Shown here: positions 1-9,365 of the stretch, piece after piece
How positions within the stretch are numbered: position 1 is the stretch's first letter
Layout: every line of letters starts with the position of its first letter
Source: Leptobrachium leishanense
Taxonomy: Eukaryota; Chordata; Amphibia; Anura; Megophryidae
Assembly (NCBI GenBank): GCA_009667805.1
Contig: CM019067.1
Coordinates: forward strand, 163,729,073-163,793,072
Length of the DNA stretch: 64,000 nucleotides
Direction of reading: 5' to 3'
The notes under the pieces: generated by a model
What the model saw: only the letters and a program-made list of their open reading frames with translations
Database searches by the model: none
What the model was told of the DNA's origin: nothing
Program-made: the position numbers and the translations under genes

Positions 1-820
1 ATATCCTGTCAGCAAGAAGCCTGATGTGCCTATTTTGTGTACCAGACCTCTTATGACTTAGACAACTAGACTTTGCCACTCTCTGTTTACCCTAGACCTT
101 TGGCTTGACCCTGACCACTCTCTTGGACTACCCCATATTGCAGGGGTGGGCAATTACATCCCTCCAGATGTTTGAAACTACATTTCCCTTGAGGCTCTAC
201 AAACCTAATGAGCAGCCGAGCATCGCGGGAAATGTAGTTTCAAAACATCTGGAGGGCTGAAATTGCCCACCCCTGCCATATTGGATACCTTGCCTGGATA
301 CCCTTATTTGTATGCTGTGACCCCCCTCATCTGTTATCCTACACACTCATCTGCTGTCAAGACCCTCATTTGTATCAAAGACCTTCATCTGTTGCCATTT
401 TCTACCTTGCTGCCTGATTTCCTGATTCCATGGACTCCTACTCTCAGCATCCCTGGACTTCCATCTTCAGTTCCCCTGTATACCAGTGCTCCTCTTTTTA
501 CCCTGTCTGTTAATCAACCCTTACCTATCCTTTCTCCGTAAGTACCCCCTGTATCTGTTGTCAGTCTTGTTCCCGCCCTGTCCGTCTGTCTTTTAGTTAA
601 CCCCCGCTCTGTCTTGAGTTCTGTCTGTTCTTTGGTTAACCTTTTCCTGTCCTGTCTCTCAGTTTCCCCTATATCTGTTAGTCAGCCCTATTCCAGCCTT
701 GATCCCCATCTTGTACCATATCACCCAAATAAACCTGCATGTTTATCCCATTTGTGCCTCCAGTGCGTCACTGCACCCCTGGGCTTGTACCCACGCCCTC
801 TTTTGTTGACTGACCCCTGA
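1..820 (+). repeat. LTR-like pyrimidine-rich sequence (uncertain)
   Basis: The stretch has the repeated CTGACC/CTTGTCTG-type pyrimidine-rich texture often seen in amphibian LTRs, and an AATAAA signal near 728 followed by another pyrimidine-rich stretch, as in an R-U5 region. It has the same texture as the segments at 5.9, 39.3 and 47.2 kb but I cannot align it to them closely. No LTR ends or flanking duplication were found, partly because the window starts inside it. A hAT MITE is inserted at 141-275. The frames at 263-541 and 614-820 have no recognisable domain and are taken as chance. Confidence 0.3.
141..275. mobile_element. hAT-type palindromic MITE
   Basis: A 135-bp element begins CAGGGGTGGGCAA and ends with its reverse complement. 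The arms continue as a near-perfect inverted repeat of about 48 bp around a short centre. It is flanked by an exact 8-bp direct repeat, CCATATTG, at 133-140 and 276-283. The 8-bp duplication and CAGGGGTG-type ends are hallmarks of hAT transposition. There is no coding capacity, so it must have been mobilised in trans. Confidence 0.93.
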
Positions 821-899
821 TGAGCAGATTTTAAAATATGAGGAGCACAGTTATGTATATATTGGCATTTATGTCACTGAGGAAGGAAATGTGTGTATG

Positions 900-909
<10 letters not shown>

Positions 910-930
<21 letters not shown>

Positions 931-1059
931 GCTTGAACGGATGAAGGGATGCACTGGAGGTCTTAGAATTTAAAAGTAAAAATCCCTTATTGAATATCCA
1001 TTAAAAAAGATCCCGGACAGTAACCCGACGTTTCGGCCCCATCAGAGCCTTTCTCAAGC

Positions 1060-1100
<41 letters not shown>
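910..1100 (-). repeat. (TA)n tracts around a hammerhead-like retroelement fragment
   Basis: Two TA microsatellites (910-930 and 1063-1100) bracket about 130 bp of unique sequence. On the minus strand, 1021-1060 reads CTTGAGAAA, then a 5-bp stem GGCTC/GGGCC with a 5-base loop, then GAAACGTC. This is the hammerhead-like motif found elsewhere in the window, here with a degraded CUGANGA part. The second TA tract merges with the left end of the Tc1 copy that starts at 1101, so it probably arose by expansion of the ATATATAT already in that terminal repeat. Confidence 0.6.
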
Positions 1101-1104
<4 letters not shown>

Positions 1105-1369
1105 GACACAGGCACAATTTAGTTTTTTTCCGGTATTTACCAAAACATATTCAAACTATAGATATATAATGGATATGGGCTGAAAGTGCACACTCTCTGG
1201 TATAATTTGATGGTATGTGCATCCAAATTGGAGGAAGGGTTTTGGAATTACAGCTTTTAAGAGTAGCCAACCCCCCCCTTTTCCAAGGGACAAAACGTAA
1301 TTGGACAATTGAATAAACAGCTGTTGTCATGGCCAGGTGCGGGCTATTCCTTCATTATTTCTTCATCAA

Positions 1370-2618
1370 TTAACCCTTTCGCTGCTGAGGCTTTTCCCGC
1401 CCCTGTGCTGAGGTCATTTTTTACCTGTTTTGCGCATCATGTTTAAACGTGTTTTGAAGGCTTATTTTAGTATATGACATCGACATATTATATATCGTTC
1501 TTTCCGTCAGACTCGGTAGATTCATAATATGTCATTATTATATGTATACGTTATGTCATGTTTGTATATTATAACAAAAAATGCAATAAAATATGTATTT
1601 TCAATAATTTACAGCGTGTAAAGTGTTTTTTTCCACATTTTAACATGCGAGCAATTGCGGATATATTTTGTATGGGGTGCGCTTGTTAAAAAAATTAGAG
1701 ATGGGGTCTCGTTACATTTTTTTTTGGGGAAAATGACACCATTTTTAACAAACGCACCGCATACAAAAATCGTTAATGCAGCATCATTGTTCACATTATA
1801 ATTGAAATGGGAACAATATTGCTGCATTAACAAAACAAAAAAAAAAAAAAAAAAGTGTTTATTTTTTTTTTATTATTTTTTTTTTTAATTTTTTTTTATT
1901 TTTATTTTTCTTTTTTTTTTTTTTTTTACAATTTTTTTTACTTTCATGTTTGGTATCGTTGGAACGGCCATGCTCTGCCCGATCCAACGATATCAAAATT
2001 TAACCCCTAACTGCCACGGATCGGGAGATAGGGAGTTCATTGGAACTCCCTATCTCCACACTTCGTGGCAGTTAGGGGTTAATGCTAGGACTGGCGTCAT
2101 CGTGCTGCGCACGATGACGCCAGTCCTCTGGGGGAGTTCCCGGAAGCTTGGCCGACATCCAAGATGTCGGCCAGCTCCCGGGAAGGATCGCAAATCGGCG
2201 CTTTTCAGCGCCGATTTGCGATCCAGCTCCCCAGGGGTTAATGCCAGGCATCATTTGGAAGGGCAGGCTGTGCCCTTCCAAATGATGCCTGGGTTAAGCC
2301 CCTGTGAGCCGCCGATCGGGAGGGAGAGAGGTCCGAAGGACCTCCCCCCCCTCCCTTTCAGGCGCCTCCTCCGCACATGCGGGGGGGGCGCCTGAATTAT
2401 GTGTCATCGCGGGGGCGCGATGACACATAATAATGGCGGCCACTGCTCCGGATGCCGGGCTGACATCCAGGATGTCAGCCCGCACCGGAGGGGCCAGCGA
2501 TCGGCCGGTACCCGGCCGAACGCTGACCCCAATGCGAGGACGCGCTCAGCGCGTCCTCCGCATACCAGGGGGAATGCTGAGGACGCGCTGAGCGCGTCCT
2601 TAGCATTCAAGTGGTTAA
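1370..2618 (+). mobile_element. piggyBac-type (TTAA) non-autonomous element, copy 1
   Basis: The element is bounded by TTAA at 1370-1373 and 2615-2618, with ends CCCTTTCGCTGC and (reverse complement) CCACTTGAATGC. TTAA targets with CC(C/A)-TT ends fit piggyBac-type transposition. The left 600 bp is AT-rich with long T runs; the right 620 bp is GC-rich and made of successive perfect hairpins. Related copies lie at 29587-30626 (same orientation) and 35229-36325 (reversed). It interrupts the Tc1 copy A 5' untranslated part: Tc1 sequence stops at ...CATCAATTAA and resumes GCAGGTAAAAGG. Open frames inside it (for example 1946-2395) come from the hairpins and match no transposase. Confidence 0.85.
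2000..2608. repeat. Array of consecutive perfect hairpins
   Basis: At least ten inverted repeats follow one another with little sequence between: 2000-2082, 2087-2127, 2150-2172, 2186-2223, 2247-2290, 2331-2345, 2360-2391, 2396-2430, 2449-2482, 2539-2560 and 2575-2608. Arms run from 7 to about 20 bp with loops of a few bases (for example GGCCGACATC/GATGTCGGCC). The array forms the right half of the TTAA element. The copy at 30.2-30.6 kb keeps the first half of the same array with compensating differences, so the hairpins belong to the family. Confidence 0.9.
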
Positions 2619-2647
2619 GCAGGTAAAAGGTCTAGAGTTGACTCTAA

Positions 2648-3364
2648 GGGCTCTATTACACTCCTGCGTGAGCACTACTGTTAGCTGCGGTATTTACCGC
2701 ATATTACAATCCAAACGCAAACGGGTTAAAAAGCCTGTTTGCGTTTGATACCTTGCGCTTTTCAGCACAAGGTTACTGTACTTTGAGCTCCCTATACTTA
2801 ACATGGGGAGCGCAAAGTGTAAATCAGCACTGCATTACAAAGTCCCAGCGCTGATTAACACCTGGTTCTGGTTAACGAAAAGTTAACCAGAGCCAGGACT
2901 TGGTGTTAACGGATTCTGCAGAAGGGGAATCCGTTAACACCAGGATAAGAGAATAAAATAAAAAAATCAGATACTCACCCTCTGTCCCGCGGCGAGGATC
3001 GTGGTTCTGTCCGCCTCCACCTGCCGGCGGGAGCAGGGAAAGACTGGAGGAAAAAGTCCCCCCCGTCTCTCACTGCGTATCCCTACGCCGACCGGCCAGA
3101 TCTTGCTAGGCGAGATCCAGATGGTCATGTGATCGGCCAGGAGAAACTCTATGGAGTCCTATGTACTCCATTGAGTGGATGCTCGTGGCTGCGCTTAGTG
3201 CTGCCGTGCGCATCCAGCATTTTACCGCCCGCAAACAATGAAGGCAGCATATTTTACGCCTGCATTGTGATATGGCGTTAAAAACCGGGCGCAAGGGGGA
3301 AACTGCGGGCGCAGGTTTTCCTCCTTTGTGCCCGTGTTTTAACACCAACATCTTAATAGGGCCC
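2648..3364. mobile_element. PIF/Harbinger-type MITE, copy 1
   Basis: Ends are GGGCTCTATTA and, reversed, GGGCCCTATTA, flanked by TAA at 2645-2647 and 3365-3367. A 3-bp TWA target with GGGC-type ends is the usual PIF/Harbinger signature. It splits Tc1 copy A: ...GACTCTAA before and TAAGTGTGGTATTTG after, matching the Tc1 sequence at 55684. It holds inner inverted repeats (for example TTAACCAGAGCCAGG opposite CCTGGTTCTGGTTAA) and no coding sequence. A second member is at 5428-5886. Confidence 0.85.
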
Positions 3365-3419
3365 TAAGTGTGGTATTTGCATTTGGACTCTATTGCTGTG
3401 AACCTATATTGTGTTCAAA

Positions 3420-5010
3420 GGAGCGGTCCATGCAAGTGAAACAGGCTATTATAAGGCTTCAAAAACAAAACAAATCCATCAGAGTTGGCAGCAACATTAG
3501 GAGTGGCCAAATCAACAGTTTGGAACATTCTGAGGAAGGAAGGAAGAACGCACTAATGAGCTCAGCCACTTAAAAGGGCCTGGGCGTTCACAGAAGACAA
3601 CAGTGGTGGATGATCGTAGGATTCTTTCTAAGGTAAATAAAAACCCATTCACAACATCCAGACAAGTTCAGGACACTCTCCCAGGAGATGGGCGTATCAT
3701 TGTCAAAGTCTACAATCAAGACTTCACAAGAGCAAATAAAGAGGGTTCAACACAAGGTGCAAACCATTCACCAGCCTGAAGAATAGAAAATCCAGATAAG
3801 ACAAAAAAGTCTAGATAAAGCCAGACCAGTTCTAAAAAAGCGTTCTTTGAACGAATGAAACTAAGATTAATCTGTGAAGGAAAGAGTGCAGTGTCTGTGT
3901 GGCGCCACTAGATGGCTCTATTATCAAAGCAGGGAAATAAAAGAAAACAAAGTGTATATGCTATATTACTAATCGAACGGAATGATTAGAATGATAAGTG
4001 AAGAACAAGATGTGGTGACTAGAATTTAAGTACAGTGGTAGATAGGATTAATACACCTGTAACTCAATTCTTCATCAGTTGAAGCTCTGAGTAGCGAAAC
4101 GCGTTTGAGGTGTATTTTAAAGATTGTTTTAATAAACCGTTTGTGGATTTTATCATCTCGACTGATTTCCTGGTGATTTTATCCTTCCTACATTCTGAAA
4201 AGACATCTTGGAGGCTTGGATCTTCTGCTCCTGGATCGCTGAGAGGGGAATCGGTGCCCCTGAGTTTAATCCACCGATCTGCATACTGTTTGGTGCCTGT
4301 TAATCAAATTGGCACCTTAAAGTGTGAGTATATCTCCCTTCCACCTAATATACTCATTGAGTTATCACAGGTTGCGCAATATTTCTCCTTTTTGTATTTT
4401 TCCCTTCACCATCTCACCCTCGGAGGACGAGACACTAGGCTGGATAGCCCCTACTGGATCTGGAGATACCAAGTGCCAGTGCCTGACACCAGCTCTAATA
4501 TCTGGACTCTCTAAGATTAATCTGTACCAGAATGACTGGAAGAAAAAATTGTGGAGAAGGTTTGGAACAGCTCATGATCCAAAGCATCCAACGTCATCTG
4601 TAAAAGATGGTGGAGGCAGTGTGACGCATGGGCATGCATGGCTTCTAGTGGCACTGGGTCATTTGTGTTTATTGATGATGTAACAGGAGACAAAAGCAGT
4701 TGGATGAATTCAGTGGTGTTTATAGATATACTGTCAGCCCAGATTCAACCAAGTGCAGCAAAGTTGAATATATGGCGCTTCACAGTACAGATGGACAATG
4801 ACCCAAAACAAACTGCAAAAACAACCCAAGAGTTTTTGAAGGAAAGTGGAATATTCTGCAATGGCCGAGTCAAACACCTGATCTCAACCCAATTGAGCAT
4901 GCATTTCACTTGCTGAAGGCAAAACTAAAGGCAGAAAGACCGACGAACAAAGAACAACTAAAGACAGCTGCTTTTAGAGCCTGGCAAAGCATCAGAACGA
5001 AGGAAACCAA
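3420..5010 (+). pseudogene. Tc1-type transposase, broken (copy A)
   Basis: The remains of a DD(E/D) transposase gene that would cut and paste the Tc1 element. The N-terminal helix-turn-helix part is readable from 3430 (MQVKQAIIRLQKQNKSIR), followed after frame changes by a second DNA-binding part. The catalytic core is recognisable past the insertion: a DNDPK motif near 4795 holding the second acidic residue, and a DLNPIEH motif near 4885 holding the third. The frame is broken by several small indels and by the 635-bp insertion at 3876-4510. The fragments at 4110-4514 and 4324-4683 read through the insertion and are not a product. It cannot encode an active enzyme. Confidence 0.88.
3876..4510 (+). 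mobile_element. Hammerhead-like non-autonomous retroelement, insertion 1
   Basis: A 635-bp segment is flanked by the exact 15-bp repeat CTAAGATTAATCTGT (3861-3875 and 4511-4525). The uninterrupted Tc1 copy at 56.19 kb carries this sequence once, so it is a true empty-site equivalent. At 4071-4110 the insert has TTGA, a GCT/AGC stem with a 6-base loop, then GAAACGCG. The sequence after the motif includes AATAAACCG. There is no terminal inverted repeat, no poly-A tail and no coding sequence. A 15-bp target duplication argues for target-primed retrotransposition; with the motif, it suggests a Penelope-related element. Confidence 0.75.
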
Positions 5011-5381
5011 GGGCCCTAACAGAAAAATCTAGAGCGAGTCGCTAAAAGGCAGCACCTGACAACCCACCAACAGATCACCTTGTCCACGGTAGGGTTACCT
5101 AGGGTTAGCTCACTCCAGGTGCCCCAAGTCTTGTGTCTTTAGCAATCTCCATGGGTCCAGACTTCAGGCAGTCATTGCAAGTAAAGGATTCTCATCAAAA
5201 TATTAAAAATGAACATTTTATTTATGATTATATTCATTTGTCCATTTACATTTGAGGTCCTGAAAATGGAAGGAATGTGTATAAAAATGGTTGCAGTTCC
5301 TAAAATTTGTACTTGATATTTATGTTCATACAAAAGGTATGAGAATTGTGCCTGTGTCCAAATATATATGGACCTAACTGT

Positions 5382-5388
5382 GTATGTA

Positions 5389-5421
<33 letters not shown>
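5382..5421. repeat. TA/TATG microsatellite
   Basis: An imperfect TATG and TA tract directly follows the right end of Tc1 copy A and ends at the truncated left side of the next MITE. It mirrors the TA tract at the element's left end. Confidence 0.85.
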
Positions 5422-5427
5422 TTGATA

Positions 5428-5886
5428 CAGTATAAAAAACCTGTTAGCGATTCGGAGATTGCACTTTCCAGCGTGAGTTTACTGTACTTTGCTATCCCTA
5501 TGCTTAACATGGGGAGGGCAAAGAGCTAATAAGATTTTGTAATCCTATTGCTAAATGCTAATTACACCCTGCTGCGATTAACTCAATAGTTACCTACAGC
5601 TTGGAGCTGGTGCTAATTGATTCCGTTTCTGCCGAATCAGTTATCACCAGCTTCAAGTCCCCCCAAAAGTCAGATACTCACCTCTCATCCCAAGGCTAGA
5701 TGCTCGCAGCGGTGCTTAGCGCTGCCTCGAATATCCTGAGGCTTAGCCCTGCATTATGGGGCAGGCTGCAGATTTAGTGCTTGCCCCGTAATATGGAGCT
5801 AAAACGGGGACGCTAAGGATTAACCTGCAGGCGCACGTTTTCCTCCTTAGCGTCCCCATTTTAGCAGACAGAATGTAATACTGCCC
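5428..5886. mobile_element. PIF/Harbinger-type MITE, copy 2 (left-truncated)
   Basis: It aligns along its length with 2720-3364: both contain GTACTTTG near the start, CTTAACATGGGGAG, and CAGATACTCACC. The right end (reversed) reads GGGCAGTATTACATTC, matching the family's GGGCnnTATTAC terminus. The left terminus is missing, replaced by a TA tract. No coding sequence. It was probably inserted independently of copy 1, since it lies outside the Tc1 element. Confidence 0.75.
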
Positions 5887-6145
5887 AGTGTGTCTTACTT
5901 CCTTTGCTGCTCTAGTGTATTGACCTTGGCTTTCAATATTGATTATTCTGATTTCTGGCATTCCTTTATTTCTGGCTTGAATGACTATTTCCTCTGGTTT
6001 ATGACTTTGGCTTTTCTCTTGACCTTGCATTCTGTGTTTGTTTGTCTTGTAGGTAGCTTATTACCAGCCATTTTAAGGATCAGCAGTGTAGTTTGTGATT
6101 TGTATTCTGTGTTAGGATCAGGGATTTGTGACACTAACACAACAC
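5887..6145 (+). repeat. LTR-like repeat (family shared with 39.6 and 47.4 kb)
   Basis: The run CCTCTGGTTTATGACT, then CTTGACCTTGCATTCTGTG, aligns with 47467-47520. TAGGTAGCTTATTACCAGCC aligns with 39728-39750. It ends around GGATCAGGGATTTGTGACAC, comparable to 47584-47610. Three dispersed copies show a genuine repeat family. The pyrimidine-rich texture and GTGACA-like end suggest an LTR, but no paired LTR or internal gene is seen. Confidence 0.45.
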
Positions 6146-6300
6146 CTGACAAAAAATATATAGTGCATCCATGCATCACATTTATCATGGTGGCTTGGTT
6201 CATATATGGCATTGCTTCAGAGTTCCTCTTGGGTATTTCCTGTGTCTGTTTCAGATGTTCCCACATCTGCAAGAATTCATACCCCATATGATGTGGTTTT

Positions 6301-6495
6301 GAGAAAGGATTTTTACCAGGAAGGATACATTGAGATTTCTCTAATTTTCAAGTATGTCCTGGGTGGCGAGTATGTACTGTTAGGTGTCTTGCCCAAGGAC
6401 ACTTACTGGAGAGGTGCTCTTGCCAGGATCACACCTGTGTCTCCACAGTCTCTCTCCACAGCTATAGAGCAGTGATGTTACCTCTACTCCACCCA
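6301..6495 (-). mobile_element. tRNA-derived SINE, copy 1
   Basis: On the minus strand it starts GGGTGGAGTAGAGGTAAC, runs through a tRNA-like head with a degraded B box, then GTAAGTGTCCTTGGGCAAGA, and ends with a tail AGAGAAATCTCAATGTATCC and CCTGGTAAAA. The tail matches the 3' end of the LINE at 17.88-18.8 kb. It shares all blocks with the copies at 43.7 and 58.3 kb. Frames across it are chance. Confidence 0.85.
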
Positions 6496-6585
6496 GCCGG
6501 ACTTTAAGGGGGCATGTCAGGAATCAGATCATCAAAAGATCTATGAGCTTTACATTTTACAATTGCGAAAGTACATGGCAATAAC
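6496..6585. other. Short spacer
   Basis: Sequence between the SINE and the retroviral relic. It may be the continuation of the pol 3' end but nothing in it is recognisable. Confidence 0.3.
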
Positions 6586-7680
6586 TTACAGGCCTGAGTA
6601 AGAGCACCCAGTTCTGTTTCCTGAGCTAAGACAAAAGAAAAGAATTAGCCATAAGCACAACATCCAGAAGCTGAACCACAGAGAAACCAGTCTGGTATTC
6701 ACCATCAGAAGGTCTAGAGAATGAACCTCCAACAAACAAAATGCCTCCCATGCCAGGGTTGTATCCTGTAAGTCATGTCTGGGAGAAGTCTCAGCTTGGA
6801 TAAGTGTCAAGCAGCCATGTTCTTCCTCCACAGTAGGTGGTTGGTGTGAGGTAATCATGGCGTGTAACAATACAGCAGAACCTGGGGATGGTGATGTGTA
6901 TTTGTTTGTGAGATTGTCTATGGAGGTCAGAATAGCTTCATATCCTTACTTTCTTTGTGCTGTCATGTGCTGTGTGGCAAAAGTTGTTAAGGATTTGAAT
7001 CACCTGATGTGAGATGTGGAGGATCAGTGTGTGTGAGGGAAATAAGGGTTGACATGATGTCAGTGTTGCAGAAGGAGCAACAGCCCTCAGACAGGCAGGC
7101 ATTCCCTGTACCACCACTTGTAATATGTATAAATAAATTGCCTCAGGGCGATATATGCTGCTTTGGTCTGGTGCCAGGACTCTCACAGCAGTTTTACCCC
7201 ACTCCTTGCAGTAAAGATGAAATGATGCATAGAATTGGTAGTCCTTATTCTGGAGCAGTGCACAGAGCTTGCTTGAGGTTGTTGTATGCATCAGTGATTT
7301 AGGGAGGCCACATGAGGTCAGGTGCAGAATGGGGTGTGGCTTCCCAGAGGATCTAATCACAGTATGAGGAGTCAAGAATCCACTGGTGGCAGTAGGTAAC
7401 CACACCCAGGTTAGGGTGTGTCATGTGGGCTAGGCAGAACTGCAGATTTTTGAGTGTGAGTTTATGGCCAAGGTCAGCGAGTTGCTGTGGAAGACTGAGA
7501 GAATCATTAAGGACTACAAAAAAGTAGGTCATCCACATAATGCAGAAGGGTAGAGTTGTGCCATGCTCACCATGACTTCAGAGTTTTGTGCAACACTCTG
7601 GAGCATGCTGTGGGGAGTTCCTATAACCCTGAGGGAGACAGTTCCTCTTATATTGGCTTCCGTTAAATGTGAAAACAAAC
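6586..7680 (-). pseudogene. Endogenous retrovirus pol relic (reverse transcriptase to RNase H)
   Basis: Minus-strand remains of a gamma/epsilon-type retroviral polymerase, read from high to low coordinates. Near 7612-7638 is the RT block LPQGYRNSP. Near 7522-7544 is the active-site block with YVDD, in a different frame. Next comes the palm/thumb stretch (LADLGHK near 7470), then the connection part QGMPACLRAV near 7090, then an RNase H start near 6690-6755 (GGSFSRPSDGEYQTG). Several frameshifts and stops separate the blocks, and the first RNase H acidic residue appears as Gly (GGS where DGS is usual). No gag, protease, integrase, env or LTR was found adjoining, so this is an old truncated fragment that encodes nothing functional. 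Confidence 0.85.
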
Positions 7681-8434
7681 AATGATTTTGTATCAGGCTG
7701 TACCGGGTTACTGAACATTGGGCTGCATATTTCTATGAGAGTGAAGTAGATGGAGTATGCCAGTATTTTATTTATACTTCACCTACTGTACATTGTTAGA
7801 AGAGCACTTGGTAGACTGCATTGCTGTATTGATGACTTTGACACTTTTCATTAGTTCCTTCAATCAGATAAAATAAATTGAACTTGTGAATAAACTGATA
7901 ACTGCAGTACCACGCCTGCAGATACATTCATAGGTTTTGTCTTTTTTTGTGTAAAGAATAAAGCTCTAATTCAGATGGATTTATTAAGGGGACCCTCAAG
8001 CTACAATGACCATTTGATTTATTTACAACTGGTCATGCTGAGTTGACTGCCCATTTCCTTGTTCAAGTGTCACAGCAAATTTCCTGATCCTTGAAAAGCT
8101 TTTAGTCTGCTCACACTCGGCCAGCCTTCATGAATTTGACCAGTGATGCACAGGATGTGATGCATTGGTCGACTAATTTCTCCCAGTGAGAGGTGTCTGC
8201 TAGGCTCAGTACTCGAGACGAGAGCGCTCATCTCAGTGATAGGTACGTGGTTTCCACCTCCAGATGCTATCACACATACGCACAACAGCACTGAGGAAGA
8301 TCTTGGTCCTGAATTAAGGTGACTTTATCAGGATACTTTAATCTAAGAATGATGTGCGAGTCCAGCAGAGCCCCTGGTTTCAAGTCCCCAAAAAAATATG
8401 CTTTTGAACTGTCCCAGATTTCTGCTCCTCAGGT
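7681..8434. other. No recognised feature
   Basis: Unassigned sequence between the pol relic and the hAT element. It could include more decayed retroviral sequence near 7.7 kb, but I see no motif. Frames here (for example 8070-8291, minus) have no domain signature. Confidence 0.4.
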
Positions 8435-8442
8435 AAGTGTTG

Positions 8443-8931
8443 CAGGGACGTGCGGTCAGGGGCGGCAGGTGAGGCAGAGCCATTAAGGGCAGCTGCAGTC
8501 AAACTCAGCCGCTCCTCGTTCCCCTGCCGTCAGCTCCGTCGGTCCTCTGTGTGCGCCACACATTCCGTTTTTCCCCTTCAACAGCCTGAGCCTCAGAGGT
8601 ACTGGGAGAGCAATGAAATAGCTTGGACCAATAGGAAAGCGCTATTGGCCCAAGTCATTCAAAAAACTCCTTCATGAGAGGCAGGCCTCCCATGCATTGA
8701 TTGGCGCAGGACAGTCATGTGTCCTGTCTCGCACAATCAGTGGTGCAGGGCTGTGCTTGAGGTGTGGCCTCTGTGTCACACTAGGCTGCCTGAGGATGAC
8801 CGAGATCCTGGGGAGCACCCACAACAGCCAGATCCTGGGGAGCACTGAACCTGAACCTACGTAACCTGTGTATATCTGGCTCTACTACTAGCCAGTGCCT
8901 CACCAAGCACTGACCTCACTGCACGTCACTG
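8443..8931. mobile_element. hAT-type non-autonomous element, 489 bp
   Basis: The ends are CAGGGACGTGCGGTC and (reversed) CAGTGACGTGCAGTG, with further similarity into GGTGAGGCA on both sides. An exact 8-bp duplication AAGTGTTG lies at 8435-8442 and 8932-8939. These support hAT-type insertion. It contains no transposase; the 75-codon frame at 8450-8677 has no domain. Confidence 0.92.
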
Positions 8932-8939
8932 AAGTGTTG

Positions 8940-9363
8940 CCATGGCACACTTAACCTGCCACCTCACAATCACATTTGGTATCAATGTTTAAATATAATA
9001 AGCTGGGTTTATGGTAATATGAAAATTGTAATATATAGCATATAATTCTGGTGACTTATTACGGAAAAATATGTCTGAAACCTAATAAAAGCTTTTCAGA
9101 GTGTGGGCCAAAAGGGATCCCTGTTCCCCCTGATGAAATAATACAGGAATTGCGTTAAAAAAGTTAGTAGTTGATTTCTTATTTGCCCCGTCTGGTACCC
9201 CTCCCCTTTTGGATTTTAAAATATTATTTTCATCTTAATTTATCTAAGCATAGAAAGGTCCTGCTGAGTAAAAGGGTATTCTACTAAATATGTTTCCCTT
9301 GAAAACATATAGGACCTGCTTGCATAGTTAGTATTTTGTGATAAAAGATTATTATTTGAGACG
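8940..9363. other. No recognised feature
   Basis: AT-rich unique-looking sequence between two transposable elements. Nothing coding or structural stands out. Confidence 0.4.
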
Positions 9364-9365
9364 TA

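Larger units (their letters stand above)
1101..5380 (+). mobile_element. Tc1/mariner element (copy A) with three nested insertions
   Basis: The outer frame of this region is one Tc1-type element. Its left part (TTTGGACACAGGCACAATTT from 1101) matches the reverse complement of its right end, which finishes ATATATATGGACCTAACTG at 5380. The body is cut by a TTAA-flanked element (1370-2618), a TAA-flanked MITE (2648-3364) and a retroelement with 15-bp duplications (3876-4510). Removing them leaves about 1.7 kb, the normal length for Tc1. The same family recurs uninterrupted at 55684-57001, which confirms the joins. The left tip is replaced by a TA tract. Confidence 0.9.

Noticed and set aside
1946..2626. 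Several 60-149 codon frames on both strands
   Set aside because: They run through hairpin arms of the TTAA element, where both strands carry the same sequence; none matches a transposase.
4110..4683. Frames of 119-134 codons across the first insertion
   Set aside because: They read through the boundary of the 635-bp insertion into Tc1 sequence, so they are chimeric chance frames.
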